Positions 18,256 through 28,106 of a stretch of 64,000 nt of DNA are shown here, in pieces; position 1 is the stretch's first letter; each line of letters starts with the position of its first letter. Where the stretch lies: NCBI RefSeq assembly GCF_026262505.1, contig NW_026529273.1, positions 172,110 through 236,109 of the forward strand, written 5' to 3'. Made by a program: the position numbers and the translations under genes. The DNA comes from Trichomonas vaginalis G3. Lineage: Eukaryota > Parabasalia > Trichomonadida > Trichomonadidae. The notes beneath the pieces were generated by a model. It searched no databases and was not told the origin of the DNA. It saw nothing but the letters and a program-made list of their open reading frames with translations.

Positions 18256-20913
18256 ATGAGTGGTTCAGATCCCGTTTCGCTTCTGCTTGCACAGACAGCG
18301 GGTCAACCGAGATCTGGCCCACTTCCACCGAAGGAACCAATAAATGAAACAAAGCCAAATTATAAATTTACAAATGCTCAAATTCCGAATATTAATGAAC
18401 AGGGCGATGATCCAATTTCAAAACTACTTAGCCAAGGTAAGGCCCAAAGTACATTACCTGATCCAGTTTTGGATCTTTTAAATCAAACATCTGACAAAAA
18501 ACAAAACGATAATACGCAAAATCCTGATAATAACGTTTTGCATCAAGCAATTTTATCTGGATTAGGCGCTGCACCTAAAAAGGAGCCCGAGAATCAACAA
18601 GAAGAAAAAATTAAATTTTCTAATGCTTTAATTCCAAAATCCACAGATAATCCAACAGACCCTGTTAATGAACTGTTAAATCAGTCTTCAAAAAAGCAGG
18701 AGAACTTCAAATTTAAAAATTCAATTATTCCAAAATCAACAGCCAACAAAGACGACCCAGTTAACTTACTTCTTAACCAAACAGCAAATAAGAAAGAACA
18801 ACCAAATCAGCCAGCCAAATTCGTTAATTCCGTCATACCAAACACAAATGAGACAAAGAACGATGATGTTAGTGCCGTTCTATCACAAACAGCAAATAAA
18901 GTTGCTGCACCTGTCCAAAAAGAGGCCGAAAAGTTCAAAAATGCAAAAATACCAAAACCAGAAGATAATCCAAAAGAACCTGTTAGTGCTGTATTGCTAC
19001 AAGGCAAAGGAATGAAAGCCAAGCCAGCTCCACCTCCTGAACCTAAACAGGAAGAAATTAAACCATATGTTTTCCCAGATTCCATCATTCCATCAACAAT
19101 TGAGGGCTTGGAAGATCCAGTTTCATGTCTTCTTCGCCAAGGTGGCAAAGCCAAATCAGAAGACAACCCAATGCTTCAACTTTTGAGGAAATCTTCATCA
19201 AAGGCTGTTGATGAGCTCTTTACAATGCTTTCTTCAAGAGATACGGAACAAAATGAAGAAGTTGTCCTTAAAGGAAACGACATTATCGATAAAATCCAGC
19301 AAAATCCACAAAATCCTGTTGTAGTACTTGGAAAAGAAGACGATAAAGAAGACGATGATAATGGCCAGCCAATTACACTCTCAGTTCGTCAGCCGTCTTT
19401 TTCAAATTTGAAAGGCCACTTAATTCCAAAAGGAGCTCCTGCAACGAACTTAGAATCTTTGCAAGAAACAAGTTCTACAGGTGGCCAAGGAACCAAATTA
19501 TCAAAGAACGGCAGCAATAAAAAAGTTTCTTCAAATGCGGAAATTCTTCTTGAGAAACTTCAAAATGAGGATAATCCGGTGATCATTGCTGGTGAAGAAA
19601 ATGCCGAAAATGATGACGCTCCCATTGGTTTGTCAGTCAGACAACCATCATTTTCAAATCTTCATGGCCAGCTCATTCCAAAGGGCGCTAAATCATCACA
19701 GATATTGCCATCACTCGATGAACAAGGCAGTTCCAAGAAACCAGAGCCTAAAACCGAAAAACAAAAATCTCCAAAGAAGGCATCCCCTCAAAAACAATCA
19801 GAACAGAAGCCACATGATAAGATTATCGAAGGAGAAGATGATGGTCAGCCAATCACCCTTGGTGTCAGACAAATGTCATTTTCCAGACTTCACGGACCAC
19901 TTATTCCAAAAGGCTCTACAGAGGCGATCAACCAGGACTTAGTTATCGACGAAGCTCCTGAAGAAAAGAACAAACCAAAGCCACAAGAGGACACATTCGC
20001 TGATGAGCCGGAAGAACTTGAACCAGCCGGCCAAATAACGCTTTCCGTTAGACAGCCATCGTTCTCCAACCTCCATGGAGCCCTAATTCCTAAAGGTTCG
20101 ACTCATGAACTGCCATCAAAAAGCGATACTGTTATCGTTGCAGAGAAACCAACAGCGGAACAGCAGGAACAGATCATATTAAACGAAATCTCAGCGAAAG
20201 ACCCAGTCCAAGGCGAGATTTTGCGTTCATTACATAAAATTAACACCGACAGATGGAAAGAACTCGGCTACGACCCAGCCACCGGTCTTGCCATTGATGA
20301 AGATGCAACAAAGACCAGTTCTTACGTCAAAGTTATTGAGGTTGAAGAAAAAGATTCACTTGCAAAGTGTAGAACTCAACCAGAAGGCAAAGACTTGCAC
20401 TTAGAAATGCCTCTTTCTGAGAGTACAAGTGAACACGCTACTGTAGACTCCCTTCCTTCAGATGCTTTCGATCAAATGGCCAAAGCTATCGAACAAGAAA
20501 ATGAAAATCAAGAGGACAAATTCGATGATGACTTTGAAGAGAAAGATGATTCACAGCCACTCAGAATCAACTCTGCTGGAGAGCGCAGAAAACAATCCCA
20601 AATCTTCGACATCTTGCCACCATCAATGCAAAAGAAAGAAGAAAACAAATCAAAAAAAAAGAAACAAAAAGTGTCAATAAAGAACAAAAAAGTGACAAAA
20701 AAGAACCAAAAAGTGTCAATAAAGAACCAAAAAGTGACAAGAAGGAAACAAAAAGTGACACTAAAGTACAAAAGGCAGAAAACAAGCCACAAAAGTCATT
20801 TATTACACAACCAGATGAGAAACCACAACAAAAGAAGAAAGGAATCAGTTCAAGTAGTACGCAGACAAGTGTTAGTTCTAAAAAGAGCAAACCAGCAACT
20901 GCAGGAAACTTAG
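18256..20913 (+). CDS. Low-complexity motif-repeat protein (N-terminal part)
   Basis: This is a large hydrophilic protein of unknown function. Two short motifs are iterated. About eight copies of [DE]PVxxLLxQ (DPVSLLLAQ, DPISKLLSQ, DPVNELLNQ, DPVNLLLNQ, DDVSAVLSQ, EPVSAVLLQ, DPVSCLLRQ) alternate with F-x-N-[AS]-x-I-P-K/N in residues 1-300. Four copies of ITLSVRQPSFSNLxGxLIPKG lie between ~380 and 630. The last ~80 residues are Lys-rich. The downstream frame at 20955 continues the same gene: the switch maps to an A-run at 20652-20660, after which the other frame gives natural KSDKKEPKS repeats and leads into the coiled-coil part. The 18256 ATG lies in a short AT-rich leader. It is a host gene; the frame change may be a real frameshift or a homopolymer sequencing error. 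Confidence 0.75.
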   Translation: MSGSDPVSLLLAQTAGQPRSGPLPPKEPINETKPNYKFTNAQIPNINEQGDDPISKLLSQGKAQSTLPDPVLDLLNQTSDKKQNDNTQNPDNNVLHQAILSGLGAAPKKEPENQQEEKIKFSNALIPKSTDNPTDPVNELLNQSSKKQENFKFKNSIIPKSTANKDDPVNLLLNQTANKKEQPNQPAKFVNSVIPNTNETKNDDVSAVLSQTANKVAAPVQKEAEKFKNAKIPKPEDNPKEPVSAVLLQGKGMKAKPAPPPEPKQEEIKPYVFPDSIIPSTIEGLEDPVSCLLRQGGKAKSEDNPMLQLLRKSSSKAVDELFTMLSSRDTEQNEEVVLKGNDIIDKIQQNPQNPVVVLGKEDDKEDDDNGQPITLSVRQPSFSNLKGHLIPKGAPATNLESLQETSSTGGQGTKLSKNGSNKKVSSNAEILLEKLQNEDNPVIIAGEENAENDDAPIGLSVRQPSFSNLHGQLIPKGAKSSQILPSLDEQGSSKKPEPKTEKQKSPKKASPQKQSEQKPHDKIIEGEDDGQPITLGVRQMSFSRLHGPLIPKGSTEAINQDLVIDEAPEEKNKPKPQEDTFADEPEELEPAGQITLSVRQPSFSNLHGALIPKGSTHELPSKSDTVIVAEKPTAEQQEQIILNEISAKDPVQGEILRSLHKINTDRWKELGYDPATGLAIDEDATKTSSYVKVIEVEEKDSLAKCRTQPEGKDLHLEMPLSESTSEHATVDSLPSDAFDQMAKAIEQENENQEDKFDDDFEEKDDSQPLRINSAGERRKQSQIFDILPPSMQKKEENKSKKKKQKVSIKNKKVTKKNQKVSIKNQKVTRRKQKVTLKYKRQKTSHKSHLLHNQMRNHNKRRKESVQVVRRQVLVLKRANQQLQET

Positions 20914-20954
20914 ATGAAGAACAACAGAAGCAGGTTGAAGAAGGAGAAAACAGG

Positions 20955-21890
20955 ATGCCACCAAATCTCCAGAAAATGGTCACTCATCCGAAAGACTCTG
21001 TCACTTACATCGCAATGTGTGGAGCATCAATTATTGGCTACAAGAAGAAAGTTGTCGATGAAACAGTCAGTGATATCAAGAAATACGTCGACAAATGCAT
21101 AAAGAACGGATATATCGAGGATGCAATGTATCTAGACAACATTCTCAAACAGATACATCAAGAAAAGGAAGAAATAAAGAATGTCGAAAAAGAAGAAAAT
21201 GAAAAAGAAGTTGAACAGAAAATAGAATTCTATCAAAGCGAAATCCAAACTAAAGAGACACAATTCGAGCAGAAAGCAACTGTTTTAGATGCACAACATC
21301 AAGTAGACATGAGTGATTTGGAACTAAAGAAACAAGAAGCTTTGGATGAATTAGAAAACGAATGGAAATCAGATAAAATGATACAGAAATACAATAAACC
21401 ATCACCACAATTAATAGAAATGCGCCAAACAGCATTGAGATTGATGAACGCAAGGAGATTTGAAGAAGCAGCACTTCTAAGCGCTCAAATACAACAGAAA
21501 GAGGAAGAGGAAAGTCAACAAGCCGGATACAAGATGAATGAAGATTACAAAATAGCTGTTGCAAGAGTAGAAAAGAAATATGAGAATGACATGAAGACAA
21601 TGGAATTGACACATGAAAAGAAGAAGATTGGTATAAAAGGAGAACTTGAAAAGTCTTTGATTCCTGTTAAAAATAGATTGGCTTACGCTCAACATGAAAA
21701 GAGTGTAATTGAACAGAAAAAAGCAACTGATGCTAGAAAGGAAAGAGCTAATTTCGTTGCATTATCTGCTCAACAGAACTTGAAGAGACCTTCGCCAAAG
21801 ATAACAATTCCTACAATCAGCACAAATAAGAAATTGAAATTACCACCTTTGAAACCGCGCCCACAAACAAGTTTGTTTAATAATAAGTAA
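20955..21890 (+). CDS. Coiled-coil C-terminal part of the same gene
   Basis: The segment starts MPPNLQKMVTHPKDSVTYIA and has a globular ~90-residue region (IIGYKKKVVDETVSDIKKYV). A long Glu/Lys coiled coil follows (~80-250), then a basic Pro-rich tail (KRPSPKITIPTIS, KLPPLKPRP). In-frame text continues upstream of the ATG to the A-run at 20652-20660, so this is best read as the C-terminal 310 residues of one protein of about 1,200 residues that starts at 18256. It is a candidate cytoskeletal or scaffold protein; no specific family is recognised. Confidence 0.7.
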   Translation: MPPNLQKMVTHPKDSVTYIAMCGASIIGYKKKVVDETVSDIKKYVDKCIKNGYIEDAMYLDNILKQIHQEKEEIKNVEKEENEKEVEQKIEFYQSEIQTKETQFEQKATVLDAQHQVDMSDLELKKQEALDELENEWKSDKMIQKYNKPSPQLIEMRQTALRLMNARRFEEAALLSAQIQQKEEEESQQAGYKMNEDYKIAVARVEKKYENDMKTMELTHEKKKIGIKGELEKSLIPVKNRLAYAQHEKSVIEQKKATDARKERANFVALSAQQNLKRPSPKITIPTISTNKKLKLPPLKPRPQTSLFNNK

Positions 21891-22482
21891 GATATGTTTT
21901 GTTATATTTGTATATAGATGTTTATATTTTATTTTGTTTGTTTATTTTTTTATTATGATATTTTTATTTTATTTGAAAAAAATGTAATAACATGTTGATC
22001 ATTTATTTTAGAATAAAGGATTTATTTTGTTTAGATAATCTTTTCAAGAACTATTTTCATTTATGTACTTTAATTACCTAAAGATATATGCAACGGTGAT
22101 GTTCTTATTTAATGATAATGGTCGTCTTTTTTTACTTTTTTGCAATCTAGAATGATCCTGGAAAAGCAATGGTGATGATTCTTACTAAAAATGATTTCTC
22201 CTTTTATTTTTCCAAGACAAATGAAACATGATTGACGGGTCAGAATAATGTTTGAAAGCTGATTGTAAAGAACTTCTCAAACATTAGTGGCAAAGGTCTT
22301 ATTAACTAAAGCGTGCAATGGTGATATATTTTAATTTCACATTGGATAAAAAATCCAATCGATTCTAAAAAATTCTATGATGAAAGTTAATTTCTTAAAT
22401 ACTAAAGAAAATGAAATCTCATGAACAAAAATGGTTTACAATCATTTTACAAAATACAAACAAATATATGAAACATAAATTA
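21891..22482. other. Intergenic region between convergent genes
   Basis: About 590 AT-rich bases separate the 3' ends of the coiled-coil gene and the leucine-rich-repeat gene. I see no further gene, RNA or clear repeat here. Confidence 0.6.
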
Positions 22483-23487
22483 TTATCTTTTTCGTGTGCG
22501 CATTTTTACAATATACATTACATCCTGACTTGTTGGATGGGGAATATGGCATACTGATCTATCAATTCTTGTTGTTGGCAATGAGCATAATGGGCTGTTA
22601 GCAAAAGAATCTGTAACATATGCCTTTACTTTGTTATCGAAAGAATTACTGTAACAAATGAATTGATTTGAACAAAAGTTTACATATTCAATTCTTGTAT
22701 TTGAGAAAGCATATTGTGAAATACTTAAAATATCTTTTGGAATTACTATTGACCTCGGGAATGGACATCCATAAAATCCATAATCATCTATTGATCGAAC
22801 GCGTTTAAGGATAGTAACATCAAGATTTAAACAATTATAAAATCCTCTTTTTCCAACATCAAACTTTTCTGGAAGGGTTGGCAATAATAAACTCACATTT
22901 CTCAAGCTGGAGCAGTTCTCAAACATTGAATCACTAATTTTATTGGACTTAAGTAGAGCCTTTTCTAGTTTGACAAAATTTGCAAATAAACACGGCGGAA
23001 TTGAGCTAATATTTACAATAACTTCATTGATATTCGATCTAACATCATCGATCATTTTATTAACAAGATTAATGTCGATTTTATCATTGTTGAGAGTGAT
23101 CTTAATAATATTTGTGCAGTTATAGAAAATTCCAGATGCAATATTTGCCGGAATTGATTCTAATATTATTTCTTTCGGATTCTTACAATTTGCGAATGCT
23201 TGTGTTGAAATACTATTTATTTTACTTCTGAATTTAAGCAATGGAAAGATGCATCCAAAACAGCAATATTCTTTTATATCTAAAGATTCTACGCCATCAG
23301 GAATGATTAGTGTATCTAAGCTATTGCAATTGAAGAAGACTCTCTCTTGAATTTCTCTGATTTTCGAATGAAATTTAACAGATGTAAGATTCGCGCATCC
23401 ATAAAAAAACAAAGAAAGAATATCAACTTTATGTATGAAATTGAGACTTCGTCTCAATTTCAAACTTAAAGTTGGAAAATTTATCAT
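22483..23487 (-). CDS. BspA-like leucine-rich-repeat protein, 334 aa
   Basis: The protein has tandem LRR_5-type units with the hallmark of this family: FYGCANLTSVKFHSKI, FFNCNSLDTLIIPDGV, FANCKNPKEIILESIP, FYNCTNIIKITLNN, FENCSSLRNVSLL, FYGCPFPRSIVIPKDI. BspA-like proteins are abundant in Trichomonas and many are surface adhesins. This one has no evident signal peptide or C-terminal membrane segment, ending MYIVKMRTRKR, so it may be cytosolic or lack an end module. The chosen ATG is the first in frame. An isolated membrane-tail-like relic lies further along at 24730. Confidence 0.8.
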   Translation of the reverse strand: MINFPTLSLKLRRSLNFIHKVDILSLFFYGCANLTSVKFHSKIREIQERVFFNCNSLDTLIIPDGVESLDIKEYCCFGCIFPLLKFRSKINSISTQAFANCKNPKEIILESIPANIASGIFYNCTNIIKITLNNDKIDINLVNKMIDDVRSNINEVIVNISSIPPCLFANFVKLEKALLKSNKISDSMFENCSSLRNVSLLLPTLPEKFDVGKRGFYNCLNLDVTILKRVRSIDDYGFYGCPFPRSIVIPKDILSISQYAFSNTRIEYVNFCSNQFICYSNSFDNKVKAYVTDSFANSPLCSLPTTRIDRSVCHIPHPTSQDVMYIVKMRTRKR

Positions 23488-23680
23488 TTTCGTCAGAGGA
23501 ACATAATAATCCTTCTAAAAATGGGAGTACCAAATATTTATGGTTATTTATTTAGGGTTGGCGTCATAACGTAAAGTTCAGAAAATTCAGAAGTTTACAT
23601 TTATTTTTGAGAAGTTTACGATGTCACGAGGAAATAAACAACACATTTTACATCTATGGTATATTGTGAAACTATTTTCC

Positions 23681-23727
23681 CATCATATGTCGGAAATTGA
23701 ATTTCATTGAATTTCCGACATATGATG
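23681..23727. repeat. Perfect 18-bp stem hairpin
   Basis: CATCATATGTCGGAAATT (23681-23698) pairs with its complement at 23710-23727 across an 11-nt loop. It lies in the 620-bp stretch between the BspA-like gene and the small gene at 24108. Otherwise I see no gene there. It may be a remnant of a foldback element or a regulatory stem. Confidence 0.6.
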
Positions 23728-24107
23728 AAATACTTGAAGAATTTTCAATTTTTAGCCTCTTTTAAATTGAATGTAATTTGAGGCGGCTCATTGAAAATCC
23801 CATATAACGTCGATAATATTAACTTCAATTTGCCGAGTTAACCAAAATGTTTTATGTGTATTAAGAGGATATTGGATAAGCATGCAATATCTACGCTTAT
23901 TATACAAACTTGAGTTTTGATGATTATCTTGAAATTAAGAATTTAGGTTTGGAATTTTCATGTATCATCACGGCTGTATGCATATAAACAGATGTAGAGT
24001 AGTATGGCTATCAAAAATAACCCGGTTTTATTGAAAAATACGGGTGCTACAAGTTAAATTTATGCTACGGAGTTATTTTTCCGACGTTACATATAAAATT
24101 TGAATTG

Positions 24108-24479
24108 ATGGCAGGATGTCATTTGCCATTTGTAAGAATGCTCTTCATATTATTGAGTTTATTTTACGCAGATTGGAAATGCTCTGAGAAAGTTTATAGT
24201 AGACGTAAATGGGAACTTGAAGATAAGTGCGTTTTATATCTTAACCAAAATGAAGAAGTATGTTGGAGGCCTGGTTTCTTTTCACAAGTAACAGGTACAA
24301 ACGTTGCATTAATTTCTGATGGCACTACTACTGTTGATTTTACTAAAGCATCCGGCAAAGTTAAACTTGCAGATGGAAGAACCGCCCTTATTGGTGATGA
24401 CAATTATTTGCGAATCATTGGCAGCACTGCTCAATCAATAGAAACATTTCAATTAGGTGTAGTCTATCGTGAAGGATAA
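24108..24479 (+). CDS. Small unknown protein with hydrophobic N-terminus, 123 aa
   Basis: The protein begins MAGCHLPFVRMLFILLSLFY, a possible signal peptide, followed by Cys-containing text (DWKCSEKVY, EDKCVLYL, EEVCWRPGFF). A beta-rich C-terminal half follows (VALISDGTTTVDFT, KLADGRTALIGDD, YLRIIGS). The three Cys after the hydrophobic segment and the beta strands suggest a small secreted or surface protein. No family is recognised. I chose the ATG at 24108. Confidence 0.5.
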   Translation: MAGCHLPFVRMLFILLSLFYADWKCSEKVYSRRKWELEDKCVLYLNQNEEVCWRPGFFSQVTGTNVALISDGTTTVDFTKASGKVKLADGRTALIGDDNYLRIIGSTAQSIETFQLGVVYREG

Positions 24480-24729
24480 ATATTTAAAATTACTAAATCA
24501 GAGTTTTTTTTTGAGTCTTCTTTGAAAAGATAGAGTATGACGAGTAATAAGCATATTATGCATTATAAGGTAGGTTAAATAATTCGTTACACAAAATTTT
24601 GACATTAACACACTCAAATTTGAGGACTTTGTGTGTTGTAAAATGTTTACAAATGTAAAGTTTATTTTTATAGAAATCGACAAAATTCACAGGCGCTCCC
24701 GCCTGTAACGAAACAAAATTGTGCTACAA

Positions 24730-24840
24730 GTGGTAGTTTTAGGAGCGATTGTTTTAACCTACATTAATGAACGCAAAAATTCAAAATTTGACGGCAATAA
24801 GCCTGATGACAATGAAGGGGGGAAGTGCAATCGCAAATAA
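24730..24840 (+). pseudogene. Possible relic of a surface-protein membrane tail
   Basis: An open stretch of 36 codons reads VVVLGAIVLTYINERKNSKF and ends in a charged Asn/Asp/Lys tail. It resembles a transmembrane end plus short cytoplasmic tail as found on trichomonad BspA-like surface proteins. It has no start or ectodomain. The rest of 24480-24864 contains only an imperfect AACACAC/GTGTGTT stem near 24605-24640. Confidence 0.3.
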
Positions 24841-24864
24841 GAAAGAGGAAAAAATAAATTTTTA

Positions 24865-26349
24865 TTAAGCTATTAACATATTATAACAAGCATCTAAAAC
24901 CTCATAAATCTGTGAGTCTATTATTTCTTCTGATAACAAATCTTCCAAAGTTTCTTTGATTCCGCAAGCTTCAGCGTGGGATTTAAATAATTTCCAATCT
25001 TTTTCAGAGAGACTGTGATAGAATTTCATCACTCCCGATATGATTATTGAAAAACTCTTGATGATATCAATATCCATAAGCGAAGTTGTTTCGCAGAGAT
25101 ACTCAAGAAACTTCAGAAAAACTTCATCAATTTTACACAAAGTGTAATCTCCATTTTGTACTAAAGTTGCAATGATTTTGAAAGAAATAACCTTCTGTTC
25201 CAAAGTGTTTTCAGACATATAACCTAATAAATGGTTATACAATGTGTCCGCACTCAATCCGGAGTAAACTGAAGATGAATTTGTTGATGCGACCGAATAA
25301 ATAAAATTAAGAGCTACAACATTGAGATATTTGTCAGTGTCTGATAGTAACTTAATAATAAAAAGTGAAATGTGGTTTTTCATGAATCCGGAAATATTAA
25401 TTTTTGGATTTTCGTCAATTTTAGAAATTGCCATGTTGTATTCGGTAATTAATAACACGAGATTGATTTTGGTCTCAAAAATATCTGTGACAAGGAAATA
25501 TTGGAGACAATCTTGTATTTTTTGACTTGCAGAGATAACTGTCTTCGGATTTTGCTGCAAACACAATATATATGTTTTACAAAGTGATGAAATGGTCTTA
25601 TCATTAATCATTTCGTCTTCCAAAAGTTCATCAAAAATTAAATTTGTTTCAGTAACACATCGAAGTATTGTTCCAGCACGAGCACGAGGTACATCAGCTG
25701 GATAATTTGTTTCCGGTATATTAACGACAAATCTTAAAAAGTTAAGCTGCATTAAAGGAAATTCATTAAAAAATGATGTAATAGATGATAAATTCTCGAA
25801 AATGATGCCGATATCGTCTGAATATTCTTTACTATAGTATCTTTTAAGTAAATTTAAAATCATTTTGTTAGTTTCTTCATTAAAAGAGATTGAGTCATCA
25901 CAAGCTAAAATGCATTCACAAATTCGTGTAAATATATCAACACTAGATATGTATTTGTAGATATCTACAGATATTTCCGATAATATTTGAATTAATTTTA
26001 GTAAATGTAAAGATAATTCTGAAAATTCATTAACAAGAATAACTTCAATCACATTCCTGAAATCAATCTCCCCTAAATTTGAAAACAAACAACCAATTAA
26101 ATAATTATTTGAAAGAAATAATGAAGAATTAGTAGAAACCATATCAATAATTTGACATATTTGAAATGTTGGATCTTTTTGTTCCAATAAGGTATTCCCA
26201 AATGCATGTATTTTACTAGATATATCTTCATTTGCTTCTTTTAAGTCATTTTCGCTAAAAATTTTAAGCGTAACATCTTTTTCTGAGCCTGTAATGTCTT
26301 CTAATGGTATGTTATTAGGATTATCGTCTTCTTGATCTTTAAATTGCAT
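24865..26349 (-). CDS. ARM/HEAT-like helical repeat protein, 494 aa
   Basis: This is an all-helical protein with many Leu/Ile-rich helix pairs (FSELSLHLLKLIQILSEI, LEQKVISFKIIATLVQNG) that resemble armadillo/HEAT solenoids. The acidic N-terminus (KDQEDDNPNNIPLEDITGSE) looks flexible. It includes a RARAGTILRCV segment, like the armadillo-like proteins annotated in trichomonads. It is divergently paired with a similar gene at 26544, the starts 194 bp apart, suggesting ancient duplication and a shared promoter region. It is likely a cytosolic scaffold; partner unknown. Confidence 0.7.
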   Translation of the reverse strand: MQFKDQEDDNPNNIPLEDITGSEKDVTLKIFSENDLKEANEDISSKIHAFGNTLLEQKDPTFQICQIIDMVSTNSSLFLSNNYLIGCLFSNLGEIDFRNVIEVILVNEFSELSLHLLKLIQILSEISVDIYKYISSVDIFTRICECILACDDSISFNEETNKMILNLLKRYYSKEYSDDIGIIFENLSSITSFFNEFPLMQLNFLRFVVNIPETNYPADVPRARAGTILRCVTETNLIFDELLEDEMINDKTISSLCKTYILCLQQNPKTVISASQKIQDCLQYFLVTDIFETKINLVLLITEYNMAISKIDENPKINISGFMKNHISLFIIKLLSDTDKYLNVVALNFIYSVASTNSSSVYSGLSADTLYNHLLGYMSENTLEQKVISFKIIATLVQNGDYTLCKIDEVFLKFLEYLCETTSLMDIDIIKSFSIIISGVMKFYHSLSEKDWKLFKSHAEACGIKETLEDLLSEEIIDSQIYEVLDACYNMLIA

Positions 26350-26543
26350 CTAAAATTTTATAGAATTGATTTATTTTTGTTTCCGGCTTCTTAATAAATT
26401 TTTATTCAAATTTGAAATTGTGGCGGAAAATTTTTGGAAATTTTTCCGAAAGACAAATTCAATTATACCGATTGAGAAATAAAGATTTATTATCACATTG
26501 AAAAGAAACATGAAAATTTTTCAAAATCTCCTCAAATTTATTG
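26350..26543. promoter_or_regulatory. Shared upstream region of two divergent ARM-like genes
   Basis: This 194-bp AT-rich spacer lies between two start codons. A TCACAT at 26493-26498 on the plus strand fits the trichomonad initiator consensus TCA-Y-W-W, 49 bases before the ATG at 26544. That is farther than usual, so it is only a candidate. No clear initiator was found for the minus-strand gene. Confidence 0.35.
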
Positions 26544-27896
26544 ATGAAAGATCATGATTTGTTTTCCCATCCAGAGCAAAACTATGCCAGCTTATCATTT
26601 TACAACAAGAAGCAGGCAGATCTCAACAAGAAGATTGCAACTGAAGAAATTAGCAACACAATTGAGAATTTGATTCATCAAATTTGCAATAGCTTGAGTG
26701 AAGAACAGTTTTCGCAAGCAGAAGATGCTATTAAGAAGCTGAACAATATATTTAACAAGACAGATGATATGCCTTACTATGCAGAAGAATTTTGCTATTC
26801 ATATAATTTGTTATTTCATTTGAAGGATTATATTACACCTGATAATTCTGATTTCTCAGCTAATATACTCACATTAGTATGTACAATTTGTTATTCCGCG
26901 AGTTCTTGCATTGAGCAAATATTAGAAGGTAATTTTCTTGAAGCTTTTCTTCAACCAATGCTAGGTGAAGGCTTTTCTAGTGAATGCGTTTCGCTCTCTA
27001 TTAGAATTGCAGGTTGCATTGCAGCAGATTCCCAAGAAAGCGCTGAAGTAATCAAACAGTACGATTTTTTGGAGAAACTTTCCAAATGGATCGATATCGG
27101 AGATCAAAAACTTTTAGATGCGTCACTTTTCTACATCGAACAATTTTTGGTAAATTCTCACGATAATAATACTACAATGATGTTCAGTCCCATCATAGCA
27201 TCATTACTAGGACGATCAGACTACATTTTTGCGAATAATTCTTCAGATGAAATGGAAACGATTCAATCAAGGCTTTTAAACATTGTCAGAAGGTTCACAG
27301 CATTTGAAGAAGCTGTACAGATGCTTTGCCAAACAAATTTGATTGATGTTACTATAGATTTTCTCTTTAATTTCAAAACTTCAAACGATCTTTCCATTGA
27401 AGACCAAATCGTTACACTAGGCAATATAGTTGACTATTCGTGCTCAGAATACAAGAATTGCATTGCAGAAAAAGTATCTGCGGATTATATTCTTGAAATG
27501 GTAGATAAATCTGATGCCTTATGCGCTCAAATGCTTATTATTGTACAGAAGCTCATCGAATCCGATGAAAATTTCGGAGTTCACCTGTTTACTCCAGAAT
27601 TTTTGGGAAATTTGAAGGAAAAGAGTAATTCTTCGAACTATTATACAAAGAAATCAATTCTTTCCTTCATTTGCAACAGTATTTTGAGGATTTCTTTGAC
27701 ATCAACCCTTGAAATTTTCTTGGATGAAGAATTGATCGACGAAATTGCTGAGAATTCTTCACCAGAAGCTGTTGCAGAGGGATCAAACAACTTTTCTCAG
27801 AAATATTTTATTGATGCACTCATTAAATTGCAAAATCTCCCTTGTGCAAGCCAAGAAATAAGAGATTTCATCTCCAATGTTTTAGATGAAATATGA
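26544..27896 (+). CDS. ARM/HEAT-like helical repeat protein, 450 aa
   Basis: The protein has the same size class and build as its divergent neighbour. The N-terminal region (LFSHPEQNYASLSFYNKKQADLN) is followed by helical repeat pairs across the whole length (LTLVCTICYSASSCIEQIL, VSLSIRIAGCIAADSQESAEV, QMLIIVQKLIESDENFGVHL). A weak helical-solenoid scaffold assignment is based on this periodicity. I chose the ATG at 26544. The stop is followed by AT-rich sequence without a gene for more than 3 kb. Confidence 0.7.
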   Translation: MKDHDLFSHPEQNYASLSFYNKKQADLNKKIATEEISNTIENLIHQICNSLSEEQFSQAEDAIKKLNNIFNKTDDMPYYAEEFCYSYNLLFHLKDYITPDNSDFSANILTLVCTICYSASSCIEQILEGNFLEAFLQPMLGEGFSSECVSLSIRIAGCIAADSQESAEVIKQYDFLEKLSKWIDIGDQKLLDASLFYIEQFLVNSHDNNTTMMFSPIIASLLGRSDYIFANNSSDEMETIQSRLLNIVRRFTAFEEAVQMLCQTNLIDVTIDFLFNFKTSNDLSIEDQIVTLGNIVDYSCSEYKNCIAEKVSADYILEMVDKSDALCAQMLIIVQKLIESDENFGVHLFTPEFLGNLKEKSNSSNYYTKKSILSFICNSILRISLTSTLEIFLDEELIDEIAENSSPEAVAEGSNNFSQKYFIDALIKLQNLPCASQEIRDFISNVLDEI

Positions 27897-28106
27897 TTTT
27901 ATTAATATATTACGTTTTGTATTCTTTTGTTTGTAAATACGGATTTAATATTTCTTAATTTGCAATTTTTTTTAACAAGACATGTAGCATAAATTCAGCT
28001 TTTGGATTCATTTCAAACTTGATTGAGATGTATCTGAATTGACAAAATGGAAAAGGAATAAGCATGTTTTAAAATTTAAAGACTATCGTAAGTTTGCCGA
28101 GAATCT

